DNA of 64,000 nucleotides from positions 1 through 64,000 of the forward strand of contig RFFQ01000146.1 in the NCBI GenBank assembly GCA_003697105.1, given 5' to 3'. The position numbers and the translations under genes were made by a program. The notes under the pieces were generated by a model. That model saw nothing but the letters and a program-made list of their open reading frames with translations. It was not told the origin of the DNA and made no database searches. Shown one piece after another: positions 9,276-19,687 of this stretch. The DNA is from Gemmatimonadota bacterium (GTDB taxonomy: Bacteria; 4572-55; J002). Each line of letters starts with the position of its first letter. Position 1 is the stretch's first letter.

Positions 9276-11219
9276 TCAGGCTTTTTTCAGAATAAAATAG
9301 AAGATACTACCCTCTCCTTTCTTACTTTCAACCCCAACGCGTCCTCCCAGTTTTTCCACAATCCGTTGAACAATGGATAAACCGAGTCCTTGTCCTTGGG
9401 CACGCACCTGATGCAAGCGGGTAAACTCCGTAAACAAGCGTTGTTGATCGGCAATTGAAAGCCCCTCGCCGTTATCTTTCACCCAAAATTTAATCTCGTC
9501 ATTTTCGAGTTCAGTAAAGCCCAGTTCCACCCGCGGGGGCTCACCCCCGTATTTTAAAGCATTGCTGATGTAATTTGCCAATACTTCCTCAATCCACGGT
9601 TCGTAACCCATGGCAGGGGGCCAGGACTCTGGTTCAAGGATGTCCGCCTGATGCTTTTTGATCATGTAATCGAGCCGGTGTTTTACCTCCGAGACCACTC
9701 GGTGGATATCCATGGGCACCTGATTTACTTCTTGCTTGCGCACACTGGCGAGAAGAAGTAATTCATTGATAATATTTTTCATCCGGCGGGCATTGACATT
9801 GATGTCCCGAACACAATCTTTCCGGTTCTCGTCCGTCATACTGTCGTAAAAGGAGTCTAGCATTTGTGCAAATCCCATCAAGCCGGTTAAGGGGCTTTTT
9901 AGGTCGTGAGCGACCGTATGGGCAAACGCATCGAGTTCTTCGTTCCGTTTCTTCAGTTCTTCTTCGGCGAGCTTTCGTTCGGTGATGTCCCGAATAATCA
10001 CCAGTAAATCATCCACAATGTTGACGGCGGCAATCCGGGCTTCATAAAAGCGAAGTTGACCATTTGTAATTTGATCATATTCAACCACGTCAATTTCATT
10101 GGATTCCAAAAAATCTTTGGCGGAATGTATGACATGATGAGCAATTTCGGCGGGTAATATGGTATCAATGGTTTTTCCCACAAATTCATTACTGGAGGTC
10201 TCCTTGTCCGCTTGACGCCCGATTTTGTAATCCACAATGATACCTTCTTTGGTGATCTGGAACATTGAATCGGGGATCGCATTGAGAAGGGCTTGGTATT
10301 GAGCTTCACTTTTGTGAAGGGCGCGTTCGGCGAGTTTTTGATCCGTAATATCCCGGGCAATCCCACAAATTCCGGTAATTTCACCAAAAATATTACGCAT
10401 GGGGGCTTTGACCGAGCGGAACGTAATCGGAATACCCCGCACCGTATTGATATGTTCTTCTTCGATGGTGTTACCTTCCAGTACCGCGATATCCGGTTTT
10501 TCGGTATTTTGACCCGCTTCTTCACCGAAAATTTCCCGGTCTGTTTTGCCCAATAGTTCAGACGCGGGTAACCCAAAAAGGCGCTCGGTTGCGGGATTCA
10601 CCAAACGGTACGCTAAATTCTGATCTTTAATAAAAATGGCATCTTTTGCCGTATCCACAATGGCAGTCAGTTGTTCTTCCGTGCGCTTGCGGGCTTCTTC
10701 CGCTAGCCGGTGTTCGGTAATATCCCGCGCAATACCGCAGATACCGATAATTTTCCCGTAGGCATCGCGGAGCGGGTTTTTAACGGTATGAAACGTTGCC
10801 GTGAACCCCCGCACTTCGGATTGATGCTCTTCTTCTATGGTTCGTCCTGCCAGTACCCCTTGTTCCACACGGCGACTCAACCGCGCATTTTCATCGTCAC
10901 CAAAAATTTCTTCGTCAGTTCGACCCAGTATTTCATCACTGGTTTTTCCCAGCAACTTTTCCATGGCGGGATTTACCAAAGCGTACCGTAGCTGATGATC
11001 TTTGATGAAAATGGCATCCGGAGCGGTGTTGATGATTGCCATCAGTTGGTCATTTTGTTGCTTAAACTGCTCAAAATAACGCTGGTAACGCTGGATTTCT
11101 GCCTGTCGCTCCCGATTGGCATTGCTCAACATTTCTTCGATCTGTTTCAATCGAGCCACTTCTTGTTGGAGGTGCTCGATTTTGTCTTGTAGCGAACTGG
11201 TATTGGTGTCGGTGATCAT
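9276..11219 (-). CDS. Multi-PAS sensor histidine kinase
   Basis: Three PAS regions each ending in (A)RDIT, H-box AHTVAHDLKSPLTGLMGF, G-boxes DNGEGLS and GQGLGLSIV. Confidence 0.95.
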   Translation of the reverse strand: MITDTNTSSLQDKIEHLQQEVARLKQIEEMLSNANRERQAEIQRYQRYFEQFKQQNDQLMAIINTAPDAIFIKDHQLRYALVNPAMEKLLGKTSDEILGRTDEEIFGDDENARLSRRVEQGVLAGRTIEEEHQSEVRGFTATFHTVKNPLRDAYGKIIGICGIARDITEHRLAEEARKRTEEQLTAIVDTAKDAIFIKDQNLAYRLVNPATERLFGLPASELLGKTDREIFGEEAGQNTEKPDIAVLEGNTIEEEHINTVRGIPITFRSVKAPMRNIFGEITGICGIARDITDQKLAERALHKSEAQYQALLNAIPDSMFQITKEGIIVDYKIGRQADKETSSNEFVGKTIDTILPAEIAHHVIHSAKDFLESNEIDVVEYDQITNGQLRFYEARIAAVNIVDDLLVIIRDITERKLAEEELKKRNEELDAFAHTVAHDLKSPLTGLMGFAQMLDSFYDSMTDENRKDCVRDINVNARRMKNIINELLLLASVRKQEVNQVPMDIHRVVSEVKHRLDYMIKKHQADILEPESWPPAMGYEPWIEEVLANYISNALKYGGEPPRVELGFTELENDEIKFWVKDNGEGLSIADQQRLFTEFTRLHQVRAQGQGLGLSIVQRIVEKLGGRVGVESKKGEGSIFYFILKKA

Positions 11220-11294
11220 ATCCTTGTACGCCTCTTTCCTTCAGTTATCCCTTCATCATTTTTGTTTGGGAAGGATGAAACCTGAGGTCTCCAT

Positions 11295-11693
11295 TTATTT
11301 ATCCTGCGTGGCAATCATTACTTTTTCGGCTCCGGCAGTTTTAGCCGCGTCAATGAGTTCTACAGCACTTTGCAAACTGACCTCTGCATCGGCTTTGACG
11401 ATCACAACCTGGTCCGGTTTGGCGCTAATCAGCCATTCCAAATAGTTGACCAATTCGCTTTTAACGACCGGTTTGTCGTTCACATAAATGGTACGGTCTT
11501 GTGTCAAAGTGATTGTGATTGACTGATCGATATTATCCGCCTCGGTCGCGGCTTCTGGAAGATTTACTTTAATGCCCGGTTGCATCACGAATGAGGCGGA
11601 GAGGAGGAAAAAAATCAACAGTAAAAAGATAATGTCCGTCAGGGCAATACCGCCAACGGTGGAAAGTTGTTTTTGATGGGTTTCAAATTTCAT
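11295..11693 (-). CDS. ExbD/TolR-family biopolymer transport protein
   Basis: MKFETHQKQLSTVGGIALTDIIFLLLIFFLLSASFVMQPGIKVNLPEA; ORF track extends to 11741 but start at MKFETH is more likely. Confidence 0.88.
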   Translation of the reverse strand: MKFETHQKQLSTVGGIALTDIIFLLLIFFLLSASFVMQPGIKVNLPEAATEADNIDQSITITLTQDRTIYVNDKPVVKSELVNYLEWLISAKPDQVVIVKADAEVSLQSAVELIDAAKTAGAEKVMIATQDK

Positions 11694-13101
11694 TGAGATT
11701 CTCCTGGCGTTGGTTGAACCGGTTTCGAGCTGTGTGGGCAAGGCTTAAAATGGATTGGGCAAATTCCGTTGTGGATTGGTGTAAGGGTTGGGGGATGTTA
11801 TCCGCATAAACCACGGTTAACCCGCGTTCGATGCCGATCCGTGTAACGACATCAATGGCGGCGGCTTTGACCTCCACCAGCAGAGTATCGATGGTTTCTT
11901 GTGCCAAAAGGCGATCCATTTCCATTCGTAATTTGGGTCGATTGGACAGTGAATGAGACCGCCCCACCACCTGACAGTTATAGGTTTCTTCCAGATAATT
12001 CGAGAGGATGGCTCCCATCTTTTCGGGGGCGGTGGTGGCGTATAAAACACGTTTATTTTCAATTGGTTGCAAAGGTCGGGGTCGAAAGATGGTTTGGAGG
12101 AGGGTTGCTTGTGGATTAAGCCGGCGGATATATGTTGTCATGTTGGCAATCATTTCGGGAGTTGCCACCGGTTCTTCACACAACGTCAACACAATGGCGT
12201 CTGCCTTGCGGACGCGGTAGGGTCCCATGTAACCGCTAACGTACTCCAATGGTTGGTGAGCACCGACACAAAGTAACCACGCATCGACTCGAATCGGGGG
12301 TATAGAAGCCCCGCTACCCTCAAAAATGACAAAATTATGATCCAGTTGATTGGCGATTTCCGTACCTTGGGGGACGGTAGAAGTGTAAACGACACCAGCA
12401 AACCCGCCACCACAGCGCCGGCAACCGATAGTGGTCAACCGGGATAAAAGTGCATCTTCATAATGATCGGAGGCGGCGTGTTTACCCTGTTTTGCGGCGT
12501 GGTAGAAAAATTCCGGGGTCATTTGCAAGGTTTCCCCATGCAGAACTTCTGGTACTGCCGGACCCCCTCGTCCCATAGTGACAATGCAGGGATGAAAATC
12601 CGTTTCAAAACCTTCCTGCCCGCTGATCAAACGCCCGGTATATGCCCCGAAGGCAGTTTTACCGATGCGCTTGCCGGTACCCACAATTGAGAGGGCAGGT
12701 TTCTGGCAGTTATTGACAAATTCCGGTGGTGTAAAACAAAAATCGGCTCCTTCGTAGATCACATCTGCTGCTAAAATCAAGTTTGCCATCTCAAAGCGCT
12801 CGTGGTAGCCGGCAACCGGTTCATCGCTCAGATCAACCATGGTGTCGGGGTGGTAAAGCTCTATTGCGTTTTGGATGGCATTCAGCGGCTTTTCGGCATA
12901 GACCACCGGAACCCCTAAGTCGTTCAGGTCATCCATCGTGCCGATTTTTTCCGTACCGCCAATAAATACGGTAGCGACGACGTCGTAATGTTTCACGGTG
13001 CGGAGGTGTTCCAGAGCGGCTTTGTTGACGGGAAGATAATGTTCGCCATCGATGAGGGCGATCGCTCTCATACGGTCTCCGGTACTAAAATTTGAGATCA
13101 T
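11683..13101 (-). CDS. Cyclic 2,3-diphosphoglycerate synthetase family protein
   Basis: IALIDGEHYLPV N-terminus, IVGTGKRIGKTAFGAY P-loop region, TMGRGGPAVPEV; adjacent to 2-phosphoglycerate kinase. Alternative start MRAIAL at 13071 has a GGAG upstream. Confidence 0.82.
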   Translation of the reverse strand: MISNFSTGDRMRAIALIDGEHYLPVNKAALEHLRTVKHYDVVATVFIGGTEKIGTMDDLNDLGVPVVYAEKPLNAIQNAIELYHPDTMVDLSDEPVAGYHERFEMANLILAADVIYEGADFCFTPPEFVNNCQKPALSIVGTGKRIGKTAFGAYTGRLISGQEGFETDFHPCIVTMGRGGPAVPEVLHGETLQMTPEFFYHAAKQGKHAASDHYEDALLSRLTTIGCRRCGGGFAGVVYTSTVPQGTEIANQLDHNFVIFEGSGASIPPIRVDAWLLCVGAHQPLEYVSGYMGPYRVRKADAIVLTLCEEPVATPEMIANMTTYIRRLNPQATLLQTIFRPRPLQPIENKRVLYATTAPEKMGAILSNYLEETYNCQVVGRSHSLSNRPKLRMEMDRLLAQETIDTLLVEVKAAAIDVVTRIGIERGLTVVYADNIPQPLHQSTTEFAQSILSLAHTARNRFNQRQENLNEI

Positions 13102-14294
13102 GTGCTTTTTTCCTGGGTAATTTGGGCTAAATGATCCATCACCAGATGGGTGGCTTGGCGAATCGCCTCGTCCAAATTTTCATTATCCACTAACGGAACA
13201 TCATACTTTTTGGCTTGGTTGATCAAATACTGCTGAATCTGGCGGATACTTCCCAGATTTTTCAGATAGGTCTCGGCACGGCGCTGGCGGGCTTCGTTTT
13301 CGCGATGGATAAAATGGCTACGGTGTGCCGTTTCATCTTGGGTAATTACCGCGAACGAAAAGACATTGGGGTGATGGATATACTTCCGGTCGAGCATTCC
13401 CGGTACCACATGGACACCCTCTACAATAATGTCCAGATTTTCGCGCAAAGCGCGTTCTACCAGCGCATTGATCCCGACCATCACTTGGCGGGCTTGCTCC
13501 CGAAATGCTGTAATTATTTTTTCCGGGACCGTGTCTCCCGGAGTCGGTACCTCCCGGTATGCCACATAAGATGAATGGTGGAGGTACGGGGCGATTTTGT
13601 CGGTGAAAATGGTACGCATGACCTCCCGAATAATATCTGTGGAGACGAAACGACCGATTTCAAAACGGGATGCCAATTTTCGGGCAAGCGTGGATTTTCC
13701 GGAACCGGTTGCGCCGCCAATCAGGAGAATAATTGGCGATGTATTTGTTTTAACCTCCTGATAGTCCATGTATTGTTTGGAATACGTGTACCCAAATGAA
13801 TGTGCCAAATAGGTAGAGACAAATTCTTGCAATTGTTTCTGGGTAATGTCAGTAAAGCCTTGATTCAGCAGGCTTTGTTCGATGTCTCTTGCCGTTGTGA
13901 TGGCGTCTGTGGGTTCTAAACCGATATTTTTAAGTCCTTGTGCCAATATCCAGCGGGAATAAGGGACACTCGAGTTGCCCGTCCGAACCATCACCCGCCG
14001 TTTGGGTATGCTGGTGTGTAAGTGGTAGTACTCTGCAACATCGTGCAAGCCTTCTTCACGCAGGACATGATAAACCATTTGCTTGAGGTCGGCAAGTTGG
14101 AGGTATGGTTGCTCTTTTTTCCTCAACTGGGTACCGACAATCCGGGCAACTTCATAAGCGGCTTCAATCTCTAATCCGTTATTTGTGAGGGATTTCGCTA
14201 AAATGCCTTTGGAAAAGGGGAAGTACGAAATGCCGTCAAAAATGTAAATAATTCGTTCCTGACGTTTTTCGTATTCGTGGTTTATCTCGGTCAT
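13098..14294 (-). CDS. 2-phosphoglycerate kinase with tandem ATP-cone-like domains
   Basis: Two ATP-cone-like repeats, then kinase [24 protein letters not shown]...[10 protein letters not shown]...[11 protein letters not shown]. Confidence 0.85.
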   Translation of the reverse strand: MTEINHEYEKRQERIIYIFDGISYFPFSKGILAKSLTNNGLEIEAAYEVARIVGTQLRKKEQPYLQLADLKQMVYHVLREEGLHDVAEYYHLHTSIPKRRVMVRTGNSSVPYSRWILAQGLKNIGLEPTDAITTARDIEQSLLNQGFTDITQKQLQEFVSTYLAHSFGYTYSKQYMDYQEVKTNTSPIILLIGGATGSGKSTLARKLASRFEIGRFVSTDIIREVMRTIFTDKIAPYLHHSSYVAYREVPTPGDTVPEKIITAFREQARQVMVGINALVERALRENLDIIVEGVHVVPGMLDRKYIHHPNVFSFAVITQDETAHRSHFIHRENEARQRRAETYLKNLGSIRQIQQYLINQAKKYDVPLVDNENLDEAIRQATHLVMDHLAQITQEKST

Positions 14295-15160
14295 GCCGCA
14301 ACCTGTTGTTGGTATCCCACATACGCACGTGCCACTTTACGGGCAAGGTTGCGTACTCGTCCAATAAAGCGTACTCGTTCTGTCACACTAATGGCACCCC
14401 GTGCATCTAATAAATTAAAGAGATGAGAGCATTTCATGGTCATTTCATAAGCCGGATGTATCAGCGGATGCTCCTGCTCTAACGCAAGCAAGCGCTGGGT
14501 TTCGCGCTCATACATATCAAACAGGTTGAAGAGCATTGCCGTGTCGGCTACTTCAAAATTATAAGTGGAGTGTTCGTATTCTGGATCGAAATACACATCA
14601 CCGTAGGTGAAATTACCGACCCACTTAATCTTTTTGAAATCGTCCACATTTTGGATGTACATCGCAATTCGTTCCAGACCGTAGGTCAATTCGACGGAAA
14701 TCGGATTGAGGTCAAACCCGGCAACTTGCTGAAAATAAGTAAACTGGGAGATCTCGATCCCATCAAGCCAAACCTGCCACCCAAGCCCCCAAGCTCCGAG
14801 TGTCGGAGATTCCCAATCATCCTCAATGAAGCGGACATCATGTTTATCCACCTCGACCCCTAACTCCCGCAAGCTGTTGAGGTACAAGTCTTGAATATCA
14901 TCTGGGGAGGGTTTTAACAGCACTTGGTACTGAAAAAAGTGTTGCATCCGGTTGGGATTTTCGCCGTACCGACCGTCTTTGGGGCGGCGGGAGGGCTGAA
15001 CATAAGCGGTTTTCCACTCTTTTTCACCGAGTGCCCACAGAAATGTGGCTGGGTGAAACGTACCGGCGCCCATTTCCAGATCATACGGCTGGCGGATGAT
15101 ACAACCATAATCTGCCCAATATTGTTGTAAGTTGAAAATGATTGATTGAAAGTCCATCAA
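14291..15160 (-). CDS. glyQ: Glycine--tRNA ligase alpha subunit
   Basis: [44 protein letters not shown]...[17 protein letters not shown]. Confidence 0.97.
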   Translation of the reverse strand: MMDFQSIIFNLQQYWADYGCIIRQPYDLEMGAGTFHPATFLWALGEKEWKTAYVQPSRRPKDGRYGENPNRMQHFFQYQVLLKPSPDDIQDLYLNSLRELGVEVDKHDVRFIEDDWESPTLGAWGLGWQVWLDGIEISQFTYFQQVAGFDLNPISVELTYGLERIAMYIQNVDDFKKIKWVGNFTYGDVYFDPEYEHSTYNFEVADTAMLFNLFDMYERETQRLLALEQEHPLIHPAYEMTMKCSHLFNLLDARGAISVTERVRFIGRVRNLARKVARAYVGYQQQVAA

Positions 15161-15197
15161 AAATGCTCCTTATTTTATATGTACACGGTACTAAAAT

Positions 15198-17633
15198 TTA
15201 CATCCGGTATAATTCGATATATTTCCAATAATTATTCATCACGATTTTGACATAATTCCGAGTTTCACTGAATTTAATATCTTCCACAAATTCATCAATA
15301 TCGCCACTCGTGTTACTACTCAGCCAGTGTGCGGCGTTCCCCGGACCCCCATTGTATGCCGCCAAAGCCACTTCGGGTTGGTTGTCAAAGCGGTGTAATT
15401 GCTGGCTAAAATAGTATGTCCCAAAATGGATACTATTTTCCGGCAGGTACAAGTCCTCGATCTCAAATTGTGGAATATCCAATTCGCGGACAATCTGGCG
15501 GGCGGTGGGAGGGATGATTTGCATCAAACCACGGGCGTTCGCCGGACTGGTCGCTCGTGGGTTATAGGCGCTTTCCTGCCGGATCAACGCACAAATTAAC
15601 AACGGGTCCACCTTACGCAATCGAGCTTCTCGTTGCACAATGGGAGCGTAACATATCGGCAGACGTAGCCGTTCGATTCCCCGGGGAATATCCCGTTTAA
15701 GCTGGCGGGCAATATCCTCTGCACAGCGCCGGGCGTGGTCATGAAACTGAATCTCATCATAAGCTTTGGCTAAAGCATACAAAAAGTGGAGGTTATTGCC
15801 GGATTCATCCTCCACGGTTTGGAATTCGGTATATGCTTCTTCGTACAAACCTAAATCCAGTAAAAGTTCCCCTTTTTGCAGATGCACATTGGACGCCCGA
15901 ATCTCATCTATCCTGAGAACAGGTGAAATAAGGGATAACCGCTCTTGTGTTGTGCTGTCTTCCGCAGTTTTTGCTTGTTCATCCAGATACGGTATTTCCA
16001 TATCTACAAATTGGTTCCAATCCACTTGACCCAGTTGGGCTTGTGCCCGCCGGGCGTAATACGTATCGGGATAATCCTCGATAACCTTTTGAAATGCCTC
16101 ACTGGCAGCAAATTGATTCCCCATTTTTTGGTAATTTTTGCCGATCCAGTATGTTGCCTGTGCCGCGTAATTTTCGCCCCGATAGTTGCGAATCATCCGT
16201 TGGCAGGCTTGGATGGAGTTTGCATAATCTCCCAATTTGTAGTAACCCATGACCATGCGCCACAACGCTAACGAACCGTACTTTCGTCCGGGATTACGTT
16301 TATAGAGGGTTTCATAGGTGCGGATTGCCGGTTTCAACTGGTGTTGCCGCTCGTAAATTCGTCCGATCTCATAATAGGCGTCGTTCACATTCCGCCAATG
16401 CCCCGGATGATTTTTGATGAAGTGTTGGTAATGTTCTAGGGCAAGATCATCCTCACCCATTTTCCGGTAACATTCGCAGATTCGTTTTTCGGCATAGGGG
16501 CGCCACTTACTGCGGGGGTGTTGCCGGATCAATTCACGATAAACCGTGATTGCGCTGGCTTCTAAGTCCATTCGTTCATAGGTGCGACCGATCTGGTAGT
16601 AAATTTTGTCATTTTCGGGATGGTGGGGATTTTCGGCTAAAAGATGTTCATAGATGGCAATCGCCTGTTTCCAAAAGCCTTGATTGGAGATGATTTCCGC
16701 CCGTAACAGTTGATCGGTGTATGTTTCGGTCACGTTTAGTTTTTGCAACCGCTGGGTGGCGCGATAGGCGGCGGTGGTTTGGGGGTAACGTTTCGCAATT
16801 AATTGGTAGTTTTTGATGGCGCGGGAGGTGTTGCCTTGCTGTTCGTAAATTTCACTGATGCGATAGTGGTATTCTGCTTTACGGTATTTGTCTTTTTCAG
16901 CGTTGAGTAACCGGCGATATTGGGTTAATGCCGGATCATAGGCTTCCATTTGGTAGTAACATTCTGCTAGTTGTTCCCGGACCTGCCAGTTGAGCACGCT
17001 CTCGGGATACATTTCGTCGATATGTTTCAGATGCGTTTCGGCATGTTCATATTCTCCCCGGGCGATTTGGCACTGGGCGATGAAGAACTCGATGTAATCC
17101 ACAAGGAGGGGAAGATGTGGCTGTGCCCGGCGATAATACGTCACGGCGCGCTCATACAATTTTAATTGCTGACAAGCATAGCCCAGTTGGAACAGGCTGA
17201 CCGGCGTTCGTGGGTCTTCGGGGAATTGCGTAATGACATATTGTAATTTATCGACGGCGTGCCCGTATTTTTTTGCCCGAAACAGTGCATTTGCCAACCG
17301 AAAATGCACGTTTTGAGAAAGCACAAAATTTTGGTAGGAGGTCACCAGGGTGTTCAACTTATCCGACGCTTGATCATAATCTCCCAGATATTCATAGCAG
17401 CCGGCAATTTGGGACAATCCCCACACCGCGACCGCCGCATTGTCAATTCGTTGCAAAATATAATTGTACTGCTCTATTGCCTCCGAATACCGCCCCTCTA
17501 AATAGAGTTGATCGGCGAGAGCCAATTCGTCTTCCGGGAAATAGTCCCCGGAGACCGATTCGCTCACGAAGATCGACTCCAGATGAATTACGGTGATAAG
17601 GATCAACAATATCGGAACGAATGGTGGGCGCAT
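15198..17633 (-). CDS. TPR-containing lytic murein transglycosylase (SLT domain)
   Basis: Signal peptide, many TPR repeats, SLT motif ALIRQESAYNPRATSPANARGLMQIIPPTA and VALAAYNGGPGNA. Confidence 0.93.
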   Translation of the reverse strand: MRPPFVPILLILITVIHLESIFVSESVSGDYFPEDELALADQLYLEGRYSEAIEQYNYILQRIDNAAVAVWGLSQIAGCYEYLGDYDQASDKLNTLVTSYQNFVLSQNVHFRLANALFRAKKYGHAVDKLQYVITQFPEDPRTPVSLFQLGYACQQLKLYERAVTYYRRAQPHLPLLVDYIEFFIAQCQIARGEYEHAETHLKHIDEMYPESVLNWQVREQLAECYYQMEAYDPALTQYRRLLNAEKDKYRKAEYHYRISEIYEQQGNTSRAIKNYQLIAKRYPQTTAAYRATQRLQKLNVTETYTDQLLRAEIISNQGFWKQAIAIYEHLLAENPHHPENDKIYYQIGRTYERMDLEASAITVYRELIRQHPRSKWRPYAEKRICECYRKMGEDDLALEHYQHFIKNHPGHWRNVNDAYYEIGRIYERQHQLKPAIRTYETLYKRNPGRKYGSLALWRMVMGYYKLGDYANSIQACQRMIRNYRGENYAAQATYWIGKNYQKMGNQFAASEAFQKVIEDYPDTYYARRAQAQLGQVDWNQFVDMEIPYLDEQAKTAEDSTTQERLSLISPVLRIDEIRASNVHLQKGELLLDLGLYEEAYTEFQTVEDESGNNLHFLYALAKAYDEIQFHDHARRCAEDIARQLKRDIPRGIERLRLPICYAPIVQREARLRKVDPLLICALIRQESAYNPRATSPANARGLMQIIPPTARQIVRELDIPQFEIEDLYLPENSIHFGTYYFSQQLHRFDNQPEVALAAYNGGPGNAAHWLSSNTSGDIDEFVEDIKFSETRNYVKIVMNNYWKYIELYRM

Positions 17634-17670
17634 ATCGTTTTCTCCGACATAAGATGAGGTTACAAGTGAA

Positions 17671-19029
17671 TTATGTTCGCCAAGCTACTGCATTTTGAAT
17701 GCCATCGTACCGGGATTTCCACGGGGAATGGTATGTGCCGAGCACTTGCTGGCACATTCGTTCCATATCTTTTTCCCCTAACTGGACTTCCGTGCGGGCT
17801 TTCTGTTGAAATGCCTCCAAAGAAATATTGTCCAAAAAGAGTCCATCATGGTTCACGACGTTTGCCGGTAATAGGATGAGGTCTCCCGGTGGAGACGCTT
17901 TAACGGCGTTCAGAATATCGCGGGCGATCAATAGTCCGCTCACGGTGACATCCTCACCCCAAAATTCATTTTCCACAACGACCATCTGAACTGACAAATT
18001 TTCAATCCGGTTAAAGCATTGAACCACATCCGCGATGAACGTTGCCGGCATCACGGCGGTGACAAAGGTCACTTGACGCGGGGATTCAATCCGGGAAGGC
18101 AAGGTATGCTGAACGGCAGCAAAATCATCGATAAAGAGCCGTGCCATGCCCACACCATCCTCGATCTGGCTTAGATCATCGTAATAGTCACTTTCGGGGA
18201 AGGGCTGGCCGGCTTTCAGGAAAAATTCATCCGCCAGATAGATAAATCCGGTGCCGAATTCCTTCCGAAACCGCTGTTGCCAGGCGAACCCTTGCGTGAT
18301 GAGCTGTTGGGCAAATTCTGGAGTGACGGGGTTGATCTTCCGCAAGCGTCGTTCGTGACGGTATTTGGTGAGTCCGACCGGCACGACTGCTATCGAGCTT
18401 ACATGGGGATAAAATCGGGCTAAATCTTCTACCGTTTTTTCCAGATGCTCTCCGTCGTTGATACCCGGACAAAGAACGATCTGGGTATGCATTTCAATCC
18501 GGTTTTCGGCGAAAAATTGCAGATGCTCCAAAATCTTATCCGCATCCCGGTGAGCAATCATGCGCCGCCGCAGTTTAGGGTTTGTGGTATGGACGGAAAT
18601 ATAGATGGGGCTGAGGCGTTGCTCAACAATCCGCTCAAAATCCGCCGGTGTCATATTGGTCAGCGTGATATAATTGCCGTGCGAGAAGGACAGTCGGTAG
18701 TCATCGTCCTCAAAATAGAGTTCGGGGCGCATTCCGGCGGGCTGCTGGTGCACAAAGCAGAAGACACATTTATTTTTGCACTGTTCGTAAGTGGGTTCGA
18801 CAAAATCCACTCCGAGGGGTTCGTCATACTCTTTTTCGAGGACGTATTCGATGTGCTGTCCGGTTGCTTTCTGGCGCACCAAAAGGGTGATCTCTTCATC
18901 GGTGAACCAAAATTGGAAATCCAACGGATCCCGAATCAGTCGTCCGTTCACTTGTAAGATGGCATCACCGGGGGCAAGTTCGAGTTCTTCACCAAGACTA
19001 TTCGGGTGAACTTGTTTGATTTCCAGCAT
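17671..19029 (-). CDS. DUF512-type radical SAM protein with N-terminal PDZ-like domain
   Basis: CKNKCVFCFVHQQPAGMRPELYFEDDDYRLSF; HTTNPKLRRRM; N-terminal PDZ-like region. Confidence 0.9.
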   Translation of the reverse strand: MLEIKQVHPNSLGEELELAPGDAILQVNGRLIRDPLDFQFWFTDEEITLLVRQKATGQHIEYVLEKEYDEPLGVDFVEPTYEQCKNKCVFCFVHQQPAGMRPELYFEDDDYRLSFSHGNYITLTNMTPADFERIVEQRLSPIYISVHTTNPKLRRRMIAHRDADKILEHLQFFAENRIEMHTQIVLCPGINDGEHLEKTVEDLARFYPHVSSIAVVPVGLTKYRHERRLRKINPVTPEFAQQLITQGFAWQQRFRKEFGTGFIYLADEFFLKAGQPFPESDYYDDLSQIEDGVGMARLFIDDFAAVQHTLPSRIESPRQVTFVTAVMPATFIADVVQCFNRIENLSVQMVVVENEFWGEDVTVSGLLIARDILNAVKASPPGDLILLPANVVNHDGLFLDNISLEAFQQKARTEVQLGEKDMERMCQQVLGTYHSPWKSRYDGIQNAVAWRT

Positions 19030-19088
19030 TGATGTTGTGCTCTTGTGGATGATAAAAATGGAAGAAAATACCGTTGCGGAGTGTCCGA

Positions 19089-19117
19089 ATGATAGCCGAT
19101 AACCCAGATTGTGTCAA
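19089..19117 (-). promoter_or_regulatory. Sigma70-type promoter for the DUF512-slt-glyQ-2PGK-cDPGS-exbD operon
   Basis: Minus strand TTGACA-17 nt-TATCAT, about 55 nt before the start codon. Confidence 0.55.
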
Positions 19118-19213
19118 GCATTATTCAGGGTGACACTGTTCGGGCATAAAAGATGCAATTTAGCGGAGGTACAGCACTGAAAAGAAAAATTATTTATCTA
19201 CAGGGGGTTTACA

Positions 19214-19594
19214 ATGGCTTTTGAAGGTAAAATTCTTGTCGCGGATGATGACCCGATGGTGCGGTCGCTTGCCGGTAAGGTTCTGAAACAAGAAGGATTT
19301 GATGTGGTTTTTGCTGAAGATGGACAACAGGCGGTAGAAGCCGCCCGGGACCCCATGATTAAACTAATTGTCATGGATGCGATGATGCCCAACTTGGATG
19401 GGCTTCGTGCGAGCGAACAGATCAAAGGGACAATCAATCCCGATGTGTTAATCCTTTTGCTAACGGCGGTGTACCGCATGACACCATTAAAATACCGCAA
19501 AAAAGGACATGAGGTAGTGGATTCGTTTATGGCAAAACCCTTTGATCTCTTTAGTTTTTTGACCGAAATCAAACGGATGTTGAACGTCAGCTAA
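19214..19594 (+). CDS. Single-domain response regulator (CheY-like)
   Basis: ILVADDDPMVRSLAG...LIVMDAMMPNLDGL...MAKPFD. Confidence 0.93.
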   Translation: MAFEGKILVADDDPMVRSLAGKVLKQEGFDVVFAEDGQQAVEAARDPMIKLIVMDAMMPNLDGLRASEQIKGTINPDVLILLLTAVYRMTPLKYRKKGHEVVDSFMAKPFDLFSFLTEIKRMLNVS

Positions 19595-19634
19595 ACGGTC
19601 TTCCGCCTTGATGGTGTCACCTTAATTTTAATGG

Positions 19635-19666
19635 AAAACCCGATCCGAACCGGATCGGGTTTTTCT
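19635..19666. terminator. Bidirectional Rho-independent terminator
   Basis: AAAACCCGATCCG-AAC-CGGATCGGGTTTTT between convergent genes. Confidence 0.85.
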
Positions 19667-19687
19667 GTTCATAGCGGCGAGTGGCGA

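Noticed and set aside
9998-10576. 192-aa minus-strand ORF
   Set aside because: Alternative frame inside the multi-PAS kinase; low-complexity, basic, no family signature.
9276-11219. Near-duplicate PAS domains in the histidine kinase as a novel feature
   Set aside because: Tandem PAS duplication is common in sensor kinases and needs no special explanation.
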